A DNA stretch of 46,423 nt from Acidimicrobiia bacterium. Lineage in GTDB: Bacteria > Actinomycetota > Acidimicrobiia > Spongiisociales > UBA5794. Below the pieces are notes generated by a model, which did not search any database, had not been told where the DNA came from, and saw only the letters and a program-made list of their open reading frames with translations. Positions within the stretch are counted from its first letter, which is position 1, and every line of letters begins with the position of its first letter. The translations under genes were made by a program, and so were the position numbers. Of this stretch, positions 8,327 through 17,149 are shown in pieces. The stretch covers positions 1-46,423 of the forward strand of contig DASWKR010000006.1 in the NCBI GenBank assembly GCA_036396535.1. Direction: 5' to 3'.

Positions 8327-9497
8327 CACGATCCCTCGAAGATATGAGGGGGCGGTGACGTCGCTCCGCCACCCTCGGGAGGCCACACCCCGCCCGGCCG
8401 CCGCCGCCGGCGACAGGGCCGCCGTCATGCTGCTGCTCCCGGTGGCCATGCTGCTCATCGTCGGTCTCGGCGCGGTGCTGTCCGCCTCCTCGGTCGTGGC
8501 GATCAGAGAGGGTGTCGACCATCTCTTCTACTTCAAGCGCCAGATCGTGTGGATCGTCGCCGGGCTCGGCCTCCTCGTCGCCGCATCCCGCATCCCGTAC
8601 CGCATGTACGCCCGATTCGCAGTTCCGATCCTCGTCGTCGCCATTGCCGGCCTGGTGGCCACGCTCGCCCTTGGCGACGTCCGCGGCGGGTCGCGGCGCT
8701 GGATCGAGGTCGGCCCGGTCACCATCCAGGCCTCGGAGCTCGCCAAGTTCGCAGTCGTGGTGTTCCTGGCGAGGGCGTTCACGACGAAGGAGGCGTACCT
8801 TCACCGCTTCGCCCATTTCTTCTGGCCGGTTGCCATCTGCCTCGGTTCCGTCGGAGTCCTGCTCCTCGCAGAGCCCGACCTGGGGACCACGATCCTCATC
8901 GCCGCGGCTGCTTTCGCCGTCCTCGGTGCTTCGAAGGCCCCGGTGAGTCACGTGGTCTTCTTGGGCGCTCTCGCGGCCGGGGCGGTGACGTTGCTCGCCT
9001 TCGCCCAGCCGTACCGCAAGGCGAGGATCGTCTCGTTCCTCGACCCACTGGCCGACCCGCTCGGCAACGGCCTCCAGGCGGTCCAGAGCCTGGTGGCTCT
9101 CGAGACGGGTGGCTGGTTCGGCGTCGGGCTCGGGGCGAGCCGCGCCCGCTGGTCGTTCCTGCCGAACGCCCACACCGACTTCATCTTCTCGATCATCGGA
9201 GAGGAGATCGGGCTGGCAGGCGCTTTGGTGGTCGTCGCCCTGTTCGTCGGTTTCGGCGTCATCGGCCTGGTGATCGCCTACCGGGCGGCAGACGGGTTCG
9301 GCCGCCTCCTCGCCGTCGGCCTCGTCGCCTGGCTGACCTTCCAGGCGCTCATCAACATCGGAGGCGTAGCAGTCGTGCTGCCGATCACAGGTGTTCCGCT
9401 CCCGTTCATCTCGTCCGGAGGAAGTGCCATGCTGGCGAACCTGTTCGCGGTCGGAGTCCTCGTGAACATCGCCCGGACGGGGAAGGCACATCGATGA
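8319..9497 (+). CDS. ftsW: septal peptidoglycan glycosyltransferase FtsW (SEDS family)
   Basis: SEDS-family polymerase that links lipid II into glycan strands at the septum with FtsI. The 392 residues contain about ten membrane segments. SEDS signatures are visible: RRWIEVGPVTIQASELAKF, LLAEPDLGTT, NAHTDFIFSIIGEEIG (with the essential Asp) and PFISSGGSAML. The GTG at 8319 is preceded by a strong ribosome site (AAGGAGGG, 8307-8314) inside the end of murD, which fixes this start over the upstream in-frame ATG at 8235. It overlaps murD by 8 nt. Confidence 0.96.
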   Translation: MASTIPRRYEGAVTSLRHPREATPRPAAAAGDRAAVMLLLPVAMLLIVGLGAVLSASSVVAIREGVDHLFYFKRQIVWIVAGLGLLVAASRIPYRMYARFAVPILVVAIAGLVATLALGDVRGGSRRWIEVGPVTIQASELAKFAVVVFLARAFTTKEAYLHRFAHFFWPVAICLGSVGVLLLAEPDLGTTILIAAAAFAVLGASKAPVSHVVFLGALAAGAVTLLAFAQPYRKARIVSFLDPLADPLGNGLQAVQSLVALETGGWFGVGLGASRARWSFLPNAHTDFIFSIIGEEIGLAGALVVVALFVGFGVIGLVIAYRAADGFGRLLAVGLVAWLTFQALINIGGVAVVLPITGVPLPFISSGGSAMLANLFAVGVLVNIARTGKAHR

Positions 9498-10582
9498 GGT
9501 TCGCATTCGCTGCGGCAGGGACGGGGGGGCACGTCTTTCCGGCGCTCGCCGTGGCGGATGCCCTCGAGCGAGCCGGCGTCGCCCGGGACCGGATCGTCTT
9601 CTTCGGCGGCGACCGGATGGAGGCGACGGCGGTGCCCGACGCAGGGTACGAGCTCGTGCAGGTGCCCCTGCAGGGCCTGAAGCGCTCCATGTCGCCCGAC
9701 AACATGCGGCTCCCGGCGTCGGTATGGCGGGCGACCCAGCTGATCCGCGCCGAGCTGCGCAAGCGAGACGTCTCGGTGATGATCGCCTTCGGCGGGTACG
9801 TCACCGTTCCTGCAGGATGGGCGGCCCGCCGGGCGGGCGTCCGGCTCTTCCTGCACGAGCAGAACGCCCAACCGGGCCTCGCCAACAGGCTCATCTCCGG
9901 GAGGGCCGAGACCTCGTTCGTCTCGTTCCGTGGACCGTCGGAGAGGCTGAGATCATCACGCGTCGTCGGCAACCCGTTGCGGCGGGCGTTCTCGTCGTAC
10001 GACGGCGCCGCGCTCAGACCCGAGGCCATGGAGCGATACGGGCTGCCGGGGGGCGTCCCTGTGATCGGCATCCTCGGAGGCAGCCTCGGAGCCAGAGTCC
10101 TCAACGAGGCGGCGGTCCGGATCGCCGACGGCCATGACGCCGGGTCGATCGCCCTGGTGCAGCTCGCCGGGGCGGCCCATGCGCCGGCGTACGCCGAGAT
10201 GGCGTCGTCGTCGCACGTCGCCTGGAGGGTGATGCCGTTCGAGGACGAGATGCAGTACTTCTACGCCGCCAGCGACCTCGTGCTGTCGCGGGCCGGCGCT
10301 CTCACGATCAGCGAGCTGGCGGCGACAGGTACGCCTGCCGTCGTCGTTCCCTATCAGGCGGGCACCGCCGGTCACCAGGCAGCGAACGCCGCGCAACTGG
10401 CGGTGGCGGGAGGCGCCGTGGTCGTTCCCGAAGCCGAGATCGACGCCGTTCCCGTGGTGGTCGAGCAGCTCATCGGAGATGCCCCGCGGCGCCAGGCGAT
10501 GGCGGAGGCAGCCGCCAAGCAGGGCCACCCGCACGCCGCCGATGTCATCGCTCAGACACTCCTGGAGGCCGGCGATGGATGA
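9494..10582 (+). CDS. murG: lipid II synthase MurG (UDP-GlcNAc transferase)
   Basis: Membrane-associated GT-B glycosyltransferase that converts lipid I to lipid II at the cytoplasmic face. The 362-residue protein has the N-terminal glycine-rich loop GTGGHVFPAL (residues 9-18), the conserved FGGYVTVPA and LHEQNAQPG segments, GGSLGA, and the C-terminal donor-binding region SRAGALTISELAATGTPA with YQAGTAGHQAANA. The ATG at 9494 overlaps the ftsW stop (ATGA). Confidence 0.97.
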   Translation: MRFAFAAAGTGGHVFPALAVADALERAGVARDRIVFFGGDRMEATAVPDAGYELVQVPLQGLKRSMSPDNMRLPASVWRATQLIRAELRKRDVSVMIAFGGYVTVPAGWAARRAGVRLFLHEQNAQPGLANRLISGRAETSFVSFRGPSERLRSSRVVGNPLRRAFSSYDGAALRPEAMERYGLPGGVPVIGILGGSLGARVLNEAAVRIADGHDAGSIALVQLAGAAHAPAYAEMASSSHVAWRVMPFEDEMQYFYAASDLVLSRAGALTISELAATGTPAVVVPYQAGTAGHQAANAAQLAVAGGAVVVPEAEIDAVPVVVEQLIGDAPRRQAMAEAAAKQGHPHAADVIAQTLLEAGDG

Positions 10583-11954
10583 CACGGGGATGAGCCCGCT
10601 CTCGAGGTACCCGCGGATCCACATCGTCGGCGCCGGCGGCACCGGGATGAGCGCCCTCGCCAAGATCGTCGCCGGTCTCGGGCACGAGGTCTCGGGTTCC
10701 GACCTGAAGCCGGGGAGGAGCCTCGACGCCCTCGCCGACCTCGGGATCGAGACCTGGGTCGGCCACCGCCCCGAGGCGATGGCGAGGGCCGACCTCGTCG
10801 TGTCGTCCTCTGCGGTGCCGGATGGCGACCCGGAGCTGCGGGCCGCCATCGAGGCCGGCAAGACGGTGTGGTCGCGACCCGACCTGCTCGACGCCCTGAC
10901 GTCGGCGATGCCCGCCATCGGCTTCACCGGGACCCACGGGAAGACGACGTCGACGGCGCTGGCGGTCACCGCGCTGCGCGGCATCGGGAAGGATCCGTCG
11001 TTCATCGTCGGGGGGGAGCTGATCGCCCTCAACACCGGCGCCCACCTCGGCGACCACGACCCGTTCCTCGTCGAGGCGGACGAGGCCTTCGGCACGTTCC
11101 GCCGTCTCCACCTCGCCGGGCTCGGGGTGACGAACATCGAGGCGGACCACCTCGACTTCTACGGCGACGTCGCCCATCTCGAGGAGGCGTTCGCCCTCGT
11201 GGCGAACCGGGTGCGCGGCCCTGTCGTCGGCTGCATCGACGATGCGGGCGTTCGCCGGCTGGCCGAACGTGCCGACGTGATCGCCTATGGCACGGACGCC
11301 GACGCCGACTGGCGCATCGACGACATCGAGCCGCAGCCCGGCGGCGTCCGGTTCCGGCTGGTCGGCCGGAGGTTCGACGAGACGGTGACCGTGCCCCGAC
11401 CGGGAGCACACATCGCCAGGAACGCCACCGGGGTCCTCGCCCTCATCGGCGAGCTCGGGTACGACGCCGCCCGGGCCGCTCGGGCACTCGCCGGATTCGA
11501 GGGAGTTCGCCGCCGCTTCGAGGTGCGCTCGCGCGTCGGCGGCGTGACGGTCATCGAGGACTACGCCCACCACCCGACGGAGATCGCGGTGACGATCGGA
11601 GCAGGGCGCTCGGGAGGATGGAAGCGGGTGCTCGTCGTGTTCCAGCCACACCGCTACAGCCGTACCGCCGAGCTCGGAAACGCCTTCGGGGAGCCGCTGG
11701 CTGCCGCGGATCACGTGATCGTCACAGACGTGTACTCCGCAGGCGAGATCCCGCAGCCGGGTGTGAGCGGCCGGCTCGTCGCAGAGGCGGTCAGGGCGGC
11801 GGGTGGCTCGGTCGAGTACGTCCCGATCCTCGCCGACGTCCCGCCGGTGATCACGCCGCAGCTCACCGAGGGGGACGTGGTCCTCCTGCTCGGCGCAGGC
11901 GACGTCAACTCGATCGCAGATGAGCTCGCTCTGGCTCTCGGGGGTGTGACGTGA
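10575..11954 (+). CDS. murC: UDP-MurNAc:L-alanine ligase MurC
   Basis: First Mur ligase, adding L-Ala to UDP-MurNAc. The 459-residue product starts with a nucleotide-binding motif (IHIVGAGGTGMSALA), has the ATP loop GTHGKTT at 119-125, NIEADHLDFY, and the C-terminal-domain motif EDYAHHPTEI followed by FQPHRYSR. The ATG at 10575 is preceded by GGAGG at 10564-10568 and overlaps murG by 8 nt; an ATG at 10590 is a weaker alternative. Confidence 0.96.
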   Translation: MDDTGMSPLSRYPRIHIVGAGGTGMSALAKIVAGLGHEVSGSDLKPGRSLDALADLGIETWVGHRPEAMARADLVVSSSAVPDGDPELRAAIEAGKTVWSRPDLLDALTSAMPAIGFTGTHGKTTSTALAVTALRGIGKDPSFIVGGELIALNTGAHLGDHDPFLVEADEAFGTFRRLHLAGLGVTNIEADHLDFYGDVAHLEEAFALVANRVRGPVVGCIDDAGVRRLAERADVIAYGTDADADWRIDDIEPQPGGVRFRLVGRRFDETVTVPRPGAHIARNATGVLALIGELGYDAARAARALAGFEGVRRRFEVRSRVGGVTVIEDYAHHPTEIAVTIGAGRSGGWKRVLVVFQPHRYSRTAELGNAFGEPLAAADHVIVTDVYSAGEIPQPGVSGRLVAEAVRAAGGSVEYVPILADVPPVITPQLTEGDVVLLLGAGDVNSIADELALALGGVT

Positions 11955-12877
11955 GCTCGCTCGACACGCTGCCAGACCTCATCAGCGTCGATCAGCCGCT
12001 CGAAGCCCTCACGACGTACAAGCTCGGAGGGCCGGCGCGCTGGTACGCCGAGCCGGGAGACATCGACGAGCTGTCGGCGGTTCTCACGGTGTGGCGGACG
12101 ACGGAGGTCCCCCTCGTCGTGCTCGGGCGAGGCTCGAACGTCCTCGTCGCCGATGCCGGGTTCGACGGGCTCGTGATCAGGCCGATCGGTCGGTTCGCCG
12201 AGATCGTCGTGGCGACGTCCGGGACGGTGACGGCAGGCTGTGCGGCCCCGCTGCCGCGCCTCGCCAGGGCGGCTGTCAAGGAAGGCAGGGCGGGGCTCGA
12301 GTTCTTCGTCGGGATCCCAGGCTCCGTTGGGGGCGCAGTCCGCATGAATGCCGGATGCCACGGCAGCGAGACCAAGGAGTGGCTGGTGGCGGCGCGGGTC
12401 ATCGACGTCGGCACGGGAGAGCTGACCGAGAGAGATCCGGCCGGGCTCGATCTGTCATACCGTCACAGCAATCTGCGCGATGCAGAGATCGTCGTCGCAG
12501 CCCATTTTCGCACCGTGCCGGGCAGCGCCGCCGCGGGCGAGCGTCTCATGCGAGAGATCGGCCGCTGGCGCAAGGAGCATCAGCCTGGGGGAACCCTCAA
12601 CGCCGGCTCGGTGTTCAAGAACCCGCCGGGCGACTCGGCGGGCCGCATCATCGACGAGGCGGGGCTGAAGGGCTTCGCCATCGGAGGTGCGGTCATCTCG
12701 ACGAGGCACGCCAACTTCATCGAGGCGGGCCCCGGCGCCTCGGCGGGCGACGTCTACGAGCTGATACGGCAGACGCGAGAGCGCGTCGCCGGTGCGTGTG
12801 GGGTCACCCTCGACCCGGAAGTCAGATTCGTGGGTGACTTCGAGGAGTCGGCCCACCGGAGAGGGGCAGGCCATTGA
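11951..12877 (+). CDS. murB: UDP-N-acetylenolpyruvoylglucosamine reductase MurB
   Basis: FAD enzyme that reduces UDP-GlcNAc-enolpyruvate to UDP-MurNAc with NADPH. The 308 residues show the FAD-binding motif LGRGSNVLVAD, the GIPGSVGGAVRMNAG loop and the GSVFKNP motif (219-225, with the proton-donor serine at 220). The motif form and short length fit type II MurB. The GTG start is in GTGA overlap with murC. No murA lies in the window. Confidence 0.96.
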   Translation: MSSLDTLPDLISVDQPLEALTTYKLGGPARWYAEPGDIDELSAVLTVWRTTEVPLVVLGRGSNVLVADAGFDGLVIRPIGRFAEIVVATSGTVTAGCAAPLPRLARAAVKEGRAGLEFFVGIPGSVGGAVRMNAGCHGSETKEWLVAARVIDVGTGELTERDPAGLDLSYRHSNLRDAEIVVAAHFRTVPGSAAAGERLMREIGRWRKEHQPGGTLNAGSVFKNPPGDSAGRIIDEAGLKGFAIGGAVISTRHANFIEAGPGASAGDVYELIRQTRERVAGACGVTLDPEVRFVGDFEESAHRRGAGH

Positions 12878-13695
12878 GTGCCATCGACTATCGCCTGGCG
12901 GCGAGGCGGGCCGCCGTCCGCGAGAGCCTGGCCCGCTCGAGGCTGCGCTGGCTGGTTGGCCTGGTGGTGGTTCTGCTGCTGACCGGCGCAGTACTCGTGG
13001 CGCTGCGGTCCCCGATCCTGGCCGTCAAGTCGGTCGAGGTGAACGGCGTGGTGAACGCCAACGTGGATGCGATCCTCGCCGCACACGGGATCGAGATGGG
13101 GGCTCCGACCGTTGCGGTGCGCCCCGGCATCGTCGAGGCGGCGGTGATGCGTGATCCGTGGGTCGCCAAGGCCGACGTGCGTGTCGTGTGGCCTGGCAGC
13201 GTCGAGGTGACGGTTCTCGAGCACGACCCGGCGGGCTGGATCGAGTCCGAGCGCGGCTGGGTGCGGGCCTCGGCAACGGGTGCGATCCTCGAGCGCTCCG
13301 ACCCGCCGGTCCACGCCCCGACGGTGCAAGGCCACGTCGTGACCGGCAGGCCGGGGAGTGTCATCGAGGACCCGGCGGCGGTGGCCGCTCTGGAGTTCCT
13401 GGCCTACCTGCCGGGGAACGTCGCCCGGGACGCGCACATCGCAGTGACCAAGAAGGGCGTGCTGCGCGCCGTGGTCGCCGGCCACGTCGTGCGGCTCGGG
13501 CTTCCCGAGGACATCGCATCCAAGGCCGCCTCGCTGCTCGCGGTCCTCGGGTCGAAGCTCGAAGAAGGCGCCCGGATCTCGGTGGTGGCGCCGACGAGGC
13601 CGGCCGTCACCGGGGCCGTCTCGACAGACGAGGCGAACGAGGATCCGGGCAGGGGCAACGGGAAGACCGACCGCCAACCCTCGATTGACGGTTGA
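12874..13695 (+). CDS. ftsQ: cell division protein FtsQ
   Basis: Bitopic divisome scaffold between the Z ring and the septal synthases. The 273-residue protein has a basic N-terminal tail, one membrane segment at about 26-44, a POTRA domain (about 50-120, starting VKSVEVNGVVN), then the FtsQ domain and a polar C-terminal tail. Identity rests on this architecture and on the position between murB and ftsZ. The start is a rare TTG at 12874 in TTGA overlap with murB. A start further downstream would remove part of the basic tail but keep the membrane anchor. Confidence 0.88.
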   Translation: MSAIDYRLAARRAAVRESLARSRLRWLVGLVVVLLLTGAVLVALRSPILAVKSVEVNGVVNANVDAILAAHGIEMGAPTVAVRPGIVEAAVMRDPWVAKADVRVVWPGSVEVTVLEHDPAGWIESERGWVRASATGAILERSDPPVHAPTVQGHVVTGRPGSVIEDPAAVAALEFLAYLPGNVARDAHIAVTKKGVLRAVVAGHVVRLGLPEDIASKAASLLAVLGSKLEEGARISVVAPTRPAVTGAVSTDEANEDPGRGNGKTDRQPSIDG

Positions 13696-13730
13696 GGGTT
13701 GCGCGCGATCTACAGCTTTCGCGACTTCTC

Positions 13731-13839
13731 TACGCTACAGTTCAAGTTCACCCTCCGGCGTGTCCGGAGGGAATGACGCTCACCCGGAAGATGAGCGTGA
13801 GGTTGGGCCCGGAGGGGACGAGGCATCCTGGAGAGCAAC
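13731..13839 (+). promoter_or_regulatory. ftsZ leader: candidate -10 box and two tandem hairpins
   Basis: The 144-nt gap before ftsZ is by far the longest in the cluster. A TANNNT -10 candidate (TACGCT, 13731-13736) has no clear -35. Two perfect hairpins follow: CCCTCCGG/CCGGAGGG (13751-13758 with 13764-13771, 5-nt loop) and ACGCTCA/TGAGCGT (13776-13782 with 13792-13798, 9-nt loop). Neither is followed by a T-run. The likely ribosome site is GGAGAG at 13830-13835, before the GTG at 13840. This suggests ftsZ has its own promoter and a structured 5' leader. Confidence 0.5.
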
Positions 13840-14910
13840 GTGACCGAGAACCGATCACCGCAGAGTTATCTCGCCGTCATCAAGGTCGTCGGAATCGGGG
13901 GCGGCGGCGTGAACGCCGCCAACCGGATGATCGACGCGGGAGTGTCCGGCGTCGAGTTCATCGCGGTCAACACCGACGCCCAGGCACTCCTGATGTCGGA
14001 CGCCGACGTGAAGCTCGACATCGGCCGCGAGTCGACCCACGGGCTCGGGGCGGGCGCCAATCCCGAAGTCGGCAGGGAGGCCGCCGAGTCTCATCGGGAC
14101 GACATCGAGGACGCTCTCAAGGGCGCCGACATGGTCTTCATCACTGCGGGCGAGGGCGGCGGCACCGGAACCGGCGGCGCTCCCGTCGTCGCCTCGGTGG
14201 CGCGGTCGCTCGGCGCGCTCACGGTCGGCGTCGTCACCCGCCCGTTCGGGTTCGAGGGTCGCCGGCGGTCCGTCCAGGCCGAGCAGGGCATCCAGGAGCT
14301 CAAGCAGGCGGTCGACACTCTCATCATCATCCCGAACGAGCGCCTCCTCGAGATCGCAGAGCCGTCGACACCGATGGTGGAGGCGTTCGAGATGGCCGAC
14401 GAAGTGCTCACGAACGGCGTCAAAGGGATCACCGACCTGATCACGACCCCCGGGCTCATCAACGTCGACTTCGCGGACGTCAAGACCGTCATGCTCGGCG
14501 CCGGCTCAGCCGTGATGGGCATCGGCGTCGCATCCGGGGACAACCGGGCGGAGCAGGCTGCTCAGAAAGCCATCAGCAGTCCCCTCCTCGAGACGTCGAT
14601 GGATGGCGCCCGCGGCATCCTCCTCTCGATCGCCGGGCCGAGCACGATGACCCTCCACGAGGTGAGCACCGCGGCGAGCATGATCTCCGACCACTCCGAT
14701 TCGGATGCCAACGTGATCTTCGGTGCGATCCTCGACGACAGCCTCGGAGACGAGATGCGCGTCACGGTGATCGCCGCCGGTTTCGAGCGGGAGCGTCCTC
14801 AGGCGGGCCGCCGCCATTCGTCCTCACAGCAGCCACTCGTACCCGACTTCCGGTCGATCGGCTCCCGGGACGAAGGCGACCTCGACATCCCGGAGTTCGT
14901 CCAGGGATGA
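13840..14910 (+). CDS. ftsZ: cell division GTPase FtsZ
   Basis: Tubulin-like GTPase that forms the Z ring. It is 356 residues long. The N-terminal loop [13 protein letters not shown] is normal. The tubulin signature reads GEGGGTGTG at 104-112, with Glu105 where most FtsZ have Met or a similar residue. The synergy loop [12 protein letters not shown] is intact. The linker is short and the C-terminal tail [10 protein letters not shown] fits the conserved peptide that binds SepF and other partners. The start is a GTG at 13840. With no ftsA nearby, SepF (16214-16819) is the likely membrane anchor. Confidence 0.97.
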   Translation: MTENRSPQSYLAVIKVVGIGGGGVNAANRMIDAGVSGVEFIAVNTDAQALLMSDADVKLDIGRESTHGLGAGANPEVGREAAESHRDDIEDALKGADMVFITAGEGGGTGTGGAPVVASVARSLGALTVGVVTRPFGFEGRRRSVQAEQGIQELKQAVDTLIIIPNERLLEIAEPSTPMVEAFEMADEVLTNGVKGITDLITTPGLINVDFADVKTVMLGAGSAVMGIGVASGDNRAEQAAQKAISSPLLETSMDGARGILLSIAGPSTMTLHEVSTAASMISDHSDSDANVIFGAILDDSLGDEMRVTVIAAGFERERPQAGRRHSSSQQPLVPDFRSIGSRDEGDLDIPEFVQG

Positions 14911-15536
14911 TCCGGCCGCCCGGCTTCCGGGGGGCGGCATTCGGTGGCGTGGCGGAAGGGGACGGCAGGACCGACCCCAGCGTGCGCGCCGCCCTCGCTG
15001 CCGAGCACGGTATCCCGCAGGAATGGGCCTTCGTGACGCAGGTCCACGGCGCTCGGGTGGTCAACGTGACCGAGCCGGGACGCCACGGCCAGGCGGACGC
15101 CATCGTCACCGAGCTGGCTGGCTTGACGATCACGGTGGCCACGGCCGACTGCGTCCCGATCATCCTCGAGGGCGACGACGTCGTCGCGGTGGTGCACGTC
15201 GGGTGGCGGGGCGCCAGCGCGGGAATCGTCGACGCAGCGCTCGACGTATTGGCGGCGCGTGGCCACGACGTAGCCAGAGCGGCCATCGGCCCGGCCATCG
15301 GGCCATGCTGCTACGAGGTCGGAGAAGAGGTCGCGGCCCGCTTCCCGAATCACGTGGCGGCGACGAGTTGGGGCACACCGAGCGTCGACCTCGTCGGCTT
15401 CGTGGCGAGCCGCCTCGCAGGCATCGACGTGTGGAGCGACGGTCGCTGCACGAAGCACGGTCGCGATCTCCACTCGTTCCGCAGGGACACGACGACGGCC
15501 AGGCAGGTGAGCCTCGGATGGATACCGCAGGGCTGA
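14907..15536 (+). CDS. pgeF: YfiH/PgeF-type protein (laccase-domain, peptidoglycan editing factor)
   Basis: Member of the COG1496 family. Proteins of this family have been described as multicopper polyphenol oxidases, as purine nucleoside-processing enzymes and, in E. coli, as an amidase that removes wrong residues from peptidoglycan precursors. The family's histidine/cysteine motifs are all present: [25 protein letters not shown] and [14 protein letters not shown]. The 209 residues are slightly short because the N-terminus is compact. The ATG at 14907 overlaps the ftsZ stop (ATGA). Position right after ftsZ (ylmD in Firmicutes) favours a cell-wall role, though the exact reaction is uncertain. 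Confidence 0.88.
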   Translation: MIRPPGFRGAAFGGVAEGDGRTDPSVRAALAAEHGIPQEWAFVTQVHGARVVNVTEPGRHGQADAIVTELAGLTITVATADCVPIILEGDDVVAVVHVGWRGASAGIVDAALDVLAARGHDVARAAIGPAIGPCCYEVGEEVAARFPNHVAATSWGTPSVDLVGFVASRLAGIDVWSDGRCTKHGRDLHSFRRDTTTARQVSLGWIPQG

Positions 15537-16183
15537 CGGCGGTCACCGCCAGGATCGCCGAGGCGGCGGGACGCGTCGGCCGGTCACCGGACGCCGTGAA
15601 GCTCGTCGTGGTCTCGAAGGGACGCTCCGTCGCCGAGATCACGGCGGTCTACGAAGCGGGCCACCGAGTGTTCGGCGAGAACAGGGCCGACGAGCTGGCC
15701 GCCAAGGTCCCCCTGCTGCCCGCCGACATCGAGTGGCACTTCGTCGGGTCGCTGCAACGCCGCAAGGTGGCCACCGTGTGGCCGTTGATCGCCCTGCTCC
15801 ACTCGCTGGATCGCGAGAAGCTCATCGACGCCTGGGCGAGGGAGCAGGGCACCCCGCCTGCGTTGCTCCAGGTGAACATCGCCGCCGAACCCCAGAAGCA
15901 CGGCGCCGCACCCAACGACGCCGCCCGGCTTCTCGACATGGCGCGCTCCTCCGGCGTCCGGGTGGTCGGGCTGATGGTGATCCCGCCGCTGCCGGGCGCG
16001 CCCGAGGACAGCCGCCGGTGGTTCGCCGACCTCGAGGCCCTGCGGGCCGCGCTGCAGCCTGACTTCCCGGGCCTCGTCCACACGTCGATGGGGATGACCG
16101 ACGACTTCGAGGTGGCGGTCGAGGAGGGAGCCACCCTCGTACGTGTGGGACGGGCTATCTTTGGCCCGTCCGTGGCGGGGTGA
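15518..16183 (+). CDS. yggS: YggS/YlmE-type PLP-binding homeostasis protein
   Basis: Single-domain (beta/alpha)8 PLP protein of the alanine-racemase fold, thought to balance cellular pyridoxal phosphate rather than catalyse a fixed reaction. The PLP lysine is Lys34 in KLVVVSKG. Other family motifs are FGENRADEL, WHFVGSLQRRK, HSLDR, VNIAAEPQKHG and SMGMTDDFEVAVEEGAT. It is 221 residues long. The ATG at 15518 gives a 19-nt overlap with pgeF. The order ftsZ-pgeF-yggS-sepF-yggT matches the ylmD-ylmE-ylmF-ylmG order of Gram-positive bacteria. Confidence 0.93.
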   Translation: MDTAGLTAVTARIAEAAGRVGRSPDAVKLVVVSKGRSVAEITAVYEAGHRVFGENRADELAAKVPLLPADIEWHFVGSLQRRKVATVWPLIALLHSLDREKLIDAWAREQGTPPALLQVNIAAEPQKHGAAPNDAARLLDMARSSGVRVVGLMVIPPLPGAPEDSRRWFADLEALRAALQPDFPGLVHTSMGMTDDFEVAVEEGATLVRVGRAIFGPSVAG

Positions 16184-16213
16184 CCACGGCACGACCGGCA
16201 GGGATCGGACCAA

Positions 16214-16819
16214 ATGGCATCGATGTGGCAGAAGACGCTCTTCTACCTGGGACTCGTCGCCGACGATGAGGCAGAGCGCGCCGACGAGGGCGAAGTGCAG
16301 GGCCAGTCCCAGGTGAGGAAGGTGGAGCCGCCCCGCCGCGTCCAGCGCGTCGATCAAGCGCGGCAGGCAGCTCAGCGGCCACCGCAGCAGCCGCGGCCCT
16401 CCGGCGTGGTCGCCGGCAGGCGGGTCGAGCCTCCGACGAAGGTGAGGCGGAGGATTTCCAACAATCCGTCGCACGCCGAAGCGGGTGTCTACGTGTCGAG
16501 CGACTCGCTGTACCGGGAGATGGTGCAGGAGCCGGACGAATCGGCCGTCATCGTGGCCAGGACGTTCTCCGATGCCCAGCAACTCGCCGACCTGATCCGC
16601 TCGGAGCGTCCGGTGGTGCTCGACCTGCGGGGCACGGAGCCGGCGATGGTGCGCAGGTTGGTCGACTTCAGCACGGGCCTGACATATGCGCTCGACGGCC
16701 GCATGGCGAAGATCGGTCAGGGTGTGATCCTGGTGACGCCCGCCGGGACGAGCCTGGAAGCGGACGAGCGGAGACGCCTCGCCGAGCTCGGCCTCTACCA
16801 GGCGCCTCTGGGCGAGTGA
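16214..16819 (+). CDS. sepF: cell division protein SepF
   Basis: Z-ring membrane anchor and bundling protein that binds the FtsZ C-terminal tail. The N-terminus (MASMWQKTLFYLGL) suits an amphipathic membrane helix. A long charged, proline/glutamine-rich linker follows (about 18-85), then the SepF core (about 92-190) with REMVQEP, RTFSDAQQLADLIRS, VVLDLRG, RLVDFSTGLTYALDG and IGQGVILVTP. It is 201 residues long. An alternative start at the second ATG (16223) would shorten the helix. In actinobacteria lacking FtsA this is the main FtsZ anchor. Confidence 0.95.
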   Translation: MASMWQKTLFYLGLVADDEAERADEGEVQGQSQVRKVEPPRRVQRVDQARQAAQRPPQQPRPSGVVAGRRVEPPTKVRRRISNNPSHAEAGVYVSSDSLYREMVQEPDESAVIVARTFSDAQQLADLIRSERPVVLDLRGTEPAMVRRLVDFSTGLTYALDGRMAKIGQGVILVTPAGTSLEADERRRLAELGLYQAPLGE

Positions 16820-16832
16820 GCACTACGACCTG

Positions 16833-17096
16833 ATGGGCGTCATCTGCCTCATCCTGCAACTCGCCTTCTGGGCGATCATCGTTTGGGTGGTCCTCAGCTA
16901 CGTCGTCAACTTCGGAAGACTCCCCTGGGGGCATCCGGTGCGGACCGCGTACGACACCCTGTCGCGGGGAATCGATCCCGTGCTGCGGCCGATCAGGTCA
17001 GCCATCCCCCCCGTCCGGTTCGGCGGGGTCGGCCTCGATCTGTCGCCTCTCATCCTGATCATCGGCCTGTCGCTGCTGCGGCGCATCATCTGCTGA
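16833..17096 (+). CDS. yggT: YggT-family membrane protein
   Basis: An 87-residue protein with two hydrophobic segments (about 3-25 and 68-84) and a conserved centre (YDTLSRGIDPVLRPIRSAIPP), typical of the YggT/YlmG family. Family members sit next to sepF and are linked to membrane or septum organisation, with the molecular role poorly defined. It follows sepF by 13 nt and is likely co-transcribed with it. Confidence 0.9.
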   Translation: MGVICLILQLAFWAIIVWVVLSYVVNFGRLPWGHPVRTAYDTLSRGIDPVLRPIRSAIPPVRFGGVGLDLSPLILIIGLSLLRRIIC

Positions 17097-17135
17097 TCCG
17101 GCTTTCGCGGTCTCGTCGTCGCCGTCGCTGATCGG

Positions 17136-17141
17136 TACGAT
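17136..17141 (+). promoter_or_regulatory. -10 box TACGAT of the DivIVA-like gene (leaderless)
   Basis: TACGAT ends 8 nt before the GTG at 17150, so transcription would start at or next to the start codon. No convincing -35 is seen. The same hexamer occurs in the same place before yggU, xpt and trpC. Confidence 0.5.
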
Positions 17142-17149
17142 CCTCTGCC

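Noticed and set aside
13685-13713. TTGACG-N17-ATCTAC as ftsZ promoter
   Set aside because: The -35 half is good but the -10 half does not fit TANNNT at any usual spacing; TACGCT at 13731 was preferred.
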